Positions 60,743-64,000 of a stretch of 64,000 nt of DNA are shown here, piece by piece; the stretch's first letter is position 1; each line of letters opens with the position of its first letter. The DNA is from Streptomyces sp. NBC_00459 (lineage in GTDB: Bacteria; Actinomycetota; Actinomycetes; Streptomycetales; Streptomycetaceae), in the NCBI RefSeq assembly GCF_036013955.1, contig NZ_CP107903.1, positions 8,494,001 through 8,558,000 of the forward strand. Reading direction: 5' to 3'. Under the pieces are notes generated by a model. It had not been told where the DNA came from. It did no database searches and saw only the letters and a program-made list of their open reading frames with translations. A program made the translations under genes and the position numbers.

Positions 60743-62317
60743 ATGCTCACCACGCGACTGACCAACGCCCGTGTCCTCACCATGGACCCCGACCACCCCG
60801 TCGCCCACGACCTGGGCATCTGGCGGGGCCGGATCGTCGGTCTGGACGAGGCGGTGACCGGGCTGCCCGCGCAGCGGGTGATCGACCTCCAGGGCGCGAC
60901 CGTGCTCCCGGGGTTCATCGACAGCCATGTGCACCTCGCCTGGACGGGGTTCAAGGCGGCCACGCCCACGGTGGCACCCTGTGTCCGGGTCGAGGACGTG
61001 CTCGCGGTCGTCGCGGAGGCCGCGGCCCAGGTGCCGCCGGGCGGCTGGGTGGACGTCGCGGGGTACGACCAGCGCGGGCTCGGCCGGCACCTGACCCTCG
61101 CCGAGCTGGACAGGGCCGCCGGCGGGCGCAAGGTGCTGCTCATGCACGACTCCGGACACGGCTGCGCGGTCAGCAGCCCGGTGCTGGAACTGCTGCCCGG
61201 TGTGGTCCCGCACGAGGGCGCCTTCCTCGCCGAAGGGGCCATGGGAGCGGCACGGGCCCTTCGACTGCCGCACTCCCAGGAGGAGTTGGCGGAGGCGATC
61301 GGACGCGCCGCCCGCGCCTGTCTGGCCGAGGGCGTCACCGCGTGCGCCGAGGCAGGCATCGGCGGCGCCCTGCTCGGCAACAGCCCGGTCGAGCTGGGCG
61401 CCTACCAACTCGCCCGGGAGCGCGGCCTGTTGCCCCTGCGGGTCCAGCTGATGGTGGCCGCCGACCGGCTGCACTCCGTCACCGCCCACGAGGCCGACGG
61501 CATCCCGCGCGCCCTCGACCTGGGGCTGCGTACCGGCTTCGGCGACGACTGGCTGTCCGTCGGCGCGCTGAAGGTGTACACCGACGGCGGCATGATGGCC
61601 CGTACCGCCGCGCTCAGCAGCCCCTACCAAGGGCTGGACACCGCAGGGCAGTTGCAGGAGGACCCCGAACTCCTCAGGCGGACCATCGTGGACGGGCACC
61701 TCGCGGGCTGGCAGCTCGCCGTGCACGCCATCGGCGACCGCGCCGCCGATGTCGCGCTGGACGCGCTGGAGGAGGCGCAGCGGCTGCGGCCCCGGCCGGA
61801 CGCGAGGCACCGGATCGAGCACGCCGGGCTGATCCGGCCCGACCAACTGCCCCGAATGGCACGGCTGGGTGCGGCAGCCGTCGTACAGCCCAACTTCCTG
61901 CGGTACTTCGGCGACGACTACGCGTCGATCATGGGGGAGGAACGGGCCCCCTGGCTGTACCGGGGGCGGGGTTTCCTGGAGCACGGCATCCGGCTGGTGG
62001 GGAGTTCCGACCGGCCGGTGGCGGACGGGTCGCCGCTGCGGGCCGTCCAGTTCATGGTCGAACGGGCTTCGCTGTCAGGGCAGTTGATCGGGCCGGACGA
62101 AGGCATCACCGTCGACGAGGCGCTGCGCGCGTACACCGTCGACGGCGCCTACGCCTGCCACTGGGAGGACAGCGCGGGCAGCGTCACGCCCGGCAAACGG
62201 GCCGATCTGGTCGTACTGGGAGACGACCCCCGAAGCGTCGACAGTTCACGCATCGGGGACATCGAGGTCGTGGCGACACTCGTCGACGGCCGGGAGAACG
62301 AGGAGGGAACGCTGTGA
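60743..62317 (+). CDS. YtcJ-type amidohydrolase (Amidohydro_3)
   Basis: This 524-residue metal-dependent hydrolase has N-terminal ARVLTMDPDHPVAHDLGI, the metal HxH in FIDSHVHLAW, DGGMMARTAALSSPY, a His in AVHAIGDRAADVALDAL, RIEHAGLI and GSSDRPVADGSPL, ending GSVTPGKRADLVVLG. This is the YtcJ/NfdA (N-substituted formamide deformylase) group. A deformylase or acylase role on siderophore parts would be interesting but is speculation. ATG 60743 follows GAACGAGGAA. It overlaps the next small gene by 4 bases (GTGA) and lies 75 bp after the MbtH gene. Confidence 0.87.
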   Translation: MLTTRLTNARVLTMDPDHPVAHDLGIWRGRIVGLDEAVTGLPAQRVIDLQGATVLPGFIDSHVHLAWTGFKAATPTVAPCVRVEDVLAVVAEAAAQVPPGGWVDVAGYDQRGLGRHLTLAELDRAAGGRKVLLMHDSGHGCAVSSPVLELLPGVVPHEGAFLAEGAMGAARALRLPHSQEELAEAIGRAARACLAEGVTACAEAGIGGALLGNSPVELGAYQLARERGLLPLRVQLMVAADRLHSVTAHEADGIPRALDLGLRTGFGDDWLSVGALKVYTDGGMMARTAALSSPYQGLDTAGQLQEDPELLRRTIVDGHLAGWQLAVHAIGDRAADVALDALEEAQRLRPRPDARHRIEHAGLIRPDQLPRMARLGAAAVVQPNFLRYFGDDYASIMGEERAPWLYRGRGFLEHGIRLVGSSDRPVADGSPLRAVQFMVERASLSGQLIGPDEGITVDEALRAYTVDGAYACHWEDSAGSVTPGKRADLVVLGDDPRSVDSSRIGDIEVVATLVDGRENEEGTL

Positions 62318-62550
62318 GCGCTCCGACGACGGACGTCATCGGCGAGTACACCCAGCTGTGGCAGGACTCGCCCCACGCACCCCGGTGGGTGCTCTGGGAC
62401 ACCGCCGGGGACGTCCTGGTGTTCGACCGTGACGTCAACTGCCCCTTCTACATCGACGACGAGGCGATCCGGCGCGAGGTGCTGCGCCGGATGCGCGCGG
62501 CGGGCGTACCGGAGAGCGCGGAGTACCCGGGACGCCCCTGTTCCCGATGA
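62314..62550 (+). CDS. Small hypothetical protein coupled to the amidohydrolase
   Basis: The 78-residue protein starts VSAPTTDVIGEYTQLWQDSP and contains RWVLWDTAGDVLVFDRDVN. It is rich in Trp, Asp and Arg, with no membrane segment, signal or known motif. GTG 62314 overlaps the amidohydrolase stop, with GAGGAGGGAA before it, so it is very likely translated. I do not recognise the family; a small partner or chaperone of the amidohydrolase is possible. Confidence 0.72.
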   Translation: MSAPTTDVIGEYTQLWQDSPHAPRWVLWDTAGDVLVFDRDVNCPFYIDDEAIRREVLRRMRAAGVPESAEYPGRPCSR

Positions 62551-62596
62551 CCGTACGAATGACGGGGGCGGGAACAGGGACGGTGACTGGGACCGC

Positions 62597-63382
62597 TCAC
62601 GGGCGCATCAGCAGCTGGAAGTCGAAGGCGTACCGCGACGCCCGGTAGATGTGCGTGCCGAACTCCACGGCCCGTCCGGTGTCGTCGTACGCCGTGCGCT
62701 GCATGGTGAGCATGGCGGCACCCTCCGGCTCCTCCAGGCGTCTGGCCTCCGCCGCCGTGGCCGAGCGGGCGCCGACGGTCTGGCGGGCGCTGTGCAGGGT
62801 GATGCCCGCGGTGCGCATCATCCGGTACAGGCCCGTCGACTCCAGCCGGGCGGCGTCGAGTTCGAGGAGTCCCGAGGGCAGATAGTTGCAGAGGAACGCC
62901 ACCGGCTCGCCGTGCGTGCAGCGCAGCCGCTCCAGCACGACGACCTCGCTGCCCTCCTTCACCCCGAGGGCCGCGGCGACCTCGGCGGACGCCGGCTGCC
63001 GCTCGTTGCGCAGGACCTGGGTGGTGGGCCCCTGTCCGGCCGTCTCCAGGTCGTCGTACAGACTGCTCAGTTCGAGCGGGCGCTTGACCTGGCTGTGCAC
63101 CACCTGCGTACCGACGCCCCGGCGGCGAACCAGCAGCCCCTTGTCCACCAGGGACTGGATCGCCTGGCGGACCGTGGGTCTGGACAGGCCCAGGCGGACC
63201 GACAGGTCGATCTCGTTGCCCAGGAGGTTGCCCGGTGCCAGGACCCCGTGTTCGATCGCCGCCTCCAGCTGCTGAGCGAGCTGGTAGTAGAGCGGGACCG
63301 GGCTGGAGCGGTCCAGCGTGAAGTCCAGGGTGTCGAGCGGGGAGCCGGACAGCCCACGAGTGCGGTCACCGGGTGTCGCCAC
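62597..63382 (-). CDS. GntR-family regulator (HutC subfamily)
   Basis: The 261-residue protein has an N-terminal GntR winged helix (PLYYQLAQQLEAAIEHGVL; recognition LGLSRPTVRQAIQSLVDKGL) and a C-terminal UTRA effector domain (about 100-255; LERLRCTHGEPVAFLCNYL). GTG 63382 has GGGAGG before it. It lies downstream of iolD on the same strand, so it is a candidate regulator of inositol catabolism. Confidence 0.9.
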   Translation of the reverse strand: MATPGDRTRGLSGSPLDTLDFTLDRSSPVPLYYQLAQQLEAAIEHGVLAPGNLLGNEIDLSVRLGLSRPTVRQAIQSLVDKGLLVRRRGVGTQVVHSQVKRPLELSSLYDDLETAGQGPTTQVLRNERQPASAEVAAALGVKEGSEVVVLERLRCTHGEPVAFLCNYLPSGLLELDAARLESTGLYRMMRTAGITLHSARQTVGARSATAAEARRLEEPEGAAMLTMQRTAYDDTGRAVEFGTHIYRASRYAFDFQLLMRP

Positions 63383-63461
63383 CGGGACACCTCCCTTCGG
63401 ATAATGACGGTGCGTCAGGAGCGGCTGAGGAGAACGAGGTCGACACCACCGTCCACCGGGG

Positions 63462-64000
63462 TCACAGGTGACGGCGGCGGTCGGCGACCTGGCGGTCGTA
63501 CTCCTCACGGGCCTGTACGGCGGACTCGCGGGTGGCGGTCTCGGCGACCGGTACGTCCCACCAGGCTTCCGCCGGGGGAGCGGTCGGCGTCGGATCGGTC
63601 TCCACGTACACGCAGGTCGGCCGGTCCGACGCGCGGGCCGTGGCCAGGGCCGTGCGCAGCTCGCCCACGGTCTTGGCGCGCAGGACGTCCATGCCGAGGC
63701 TGGCCGCGTTGGCCGCCAGGTCGACCGGCAGCGGGTCCCCGGTGAAGGTGCCGTCGGCGGCCCGGTAGCGGTAGGGGGTGCCGAAGCGCTCGCCACCGAC
63801 CGACTCGGAGAGGCCGCCGATCGAGGCGTACCCGTGGTTCTGGATGAGGACCAGGTTGACCGGCAGGCCCTCCTGGACGGCGGTGACGATCTCGGTCGGC
63901 ATCATCAGATAGGTGCCGTCGCCGACCAGCGACCAGACGGGTGTGTCCGGGGCGGCCTGCTGGACGCCGATCCCGGCCGGGATCTCGTAGCCCATGCAGG
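63462..64000 (-). CDS. iolD: 3D-trihydroxycyclohexane-1,2-dione hydrolase (C-terminal part, cut by window edge)
   Basis: About 178 C-terminal residues are visible, in frame to the window end. MGYEIPAGIGVQQAAPD, the TPP motif LVGDGTYLMMPTEIVTAVQE, IQNHGYASIGGLSESVG and FGTPYRYR are characteristic of IolD. The enzyme opens the ring of the inositol-derived diketone. The end (VQAREEYDRQ) is typical of the family. Confidence 0.92.
   Translation of the reverse strand, partial: CMGYEIPAGIGVQQAAPDTPVWSLVGDGTYLMMPTEIVTAVQEGLPVNLVLIQNHGYASIGGLSESVGGERFGTPYRYRAADGTFTGDPLPVDLAANAASLGMDVLRAKTVGELRTALATARASDRPTCVYVETDPTPTAPPAEAWWDVPVAETATRESAVQAREEYDRQVADRRRHL

Overview
The window is a piece of a high-GC actinomycete chromosome, almost certainly Streptomyces. 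Evidence: dense G/C-rich third codon positions, many GTG starts and ATGA/GTGA overlaps, a WhiB-like protein, a NsrR/flavohemoglobin pair with a Streptomyces-type operator, DmdR/IdeR-type iron boxes, MbtH, an ornithine-hydroxamate siderophore NRPS, and large secreted GH43 enzymes.

Layout. (1) 1-3.0 kb: end of a MacB-type ABC efflux locus with a DUF4333 exported protein, and an orphan sensor kinase on the other strand. (2) 3.1-10.1 kb: a compact, largely translationally coupled plus-strand operon: XRE/cupin regulator, M24 hydrolase, E1 alpha and beta of a 2-oxoacid dehydrogenase, amidohydrolase, bicupin, SDR-like protein. It looks like a catabolic pathway of unknown substrate. (3) 10.1-17.2 kb: core-type genes: Dps, atypical Wbl protein, lipase-like hydrolase, TauE permease, zinc-ribbon protein, DHA2 exporter with an extra C-terminal domain, CobF, DUF309 and tRNA-Pro. 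(4) 17.2-20.05 kb: a small A/T-richer islet bracketed by two related hairpins, carrying a secreted collagen-like protein and a divergent glycosyltransferase. (5) 20.1-22.7 kb: NmrA-like reductase, flavohemoglobin and its NsrR regulator. (6) 22.8-29.8 kb: divergent arabinan/xylan GH43 genes, one a 1739-residue protein with two GH43 domains. (7) 29.9-60.7 kb: a siderophore gene cluster. (8) 60.7-64 kb: a YtcJ-type amidohydrolase with a 78-residue partner, a GntR/HutC regulator and the end of iolD (inositol catabolism).

Siderophore cluster. Ornithine N5-monooxygenase and formyltransferase make (formyl-)hydroxyornithine. A single five-module NRPS with MbtH assembles a pentapeptide. A heterodimeric ABC exporter probably secretes it. 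A lipoprotein plus FecC/FecD/FecE-type permeases and ATPase take the ferric complex back, with a GNAT acetyltransferase coupled to the uptake operon. Four iron boxes mark the promoter regions. Reading the adenylation pockets by eye gives Ser at modules 2 and 4 and N5-hydroxyornithine at module 3. Modules 1 and 3 carry N-methyltransferase domains inside the A domain. This fits a scabichelin/turgichelin-type tris-hydroxamate pentapeptide. Several NRPS features are unusual: a half C domain at the N-terminus, a C3 domain whose second active-site His is Leu, DCL-looking C domains with no preceding E domain, and a terminal E domain without a thioesterase.
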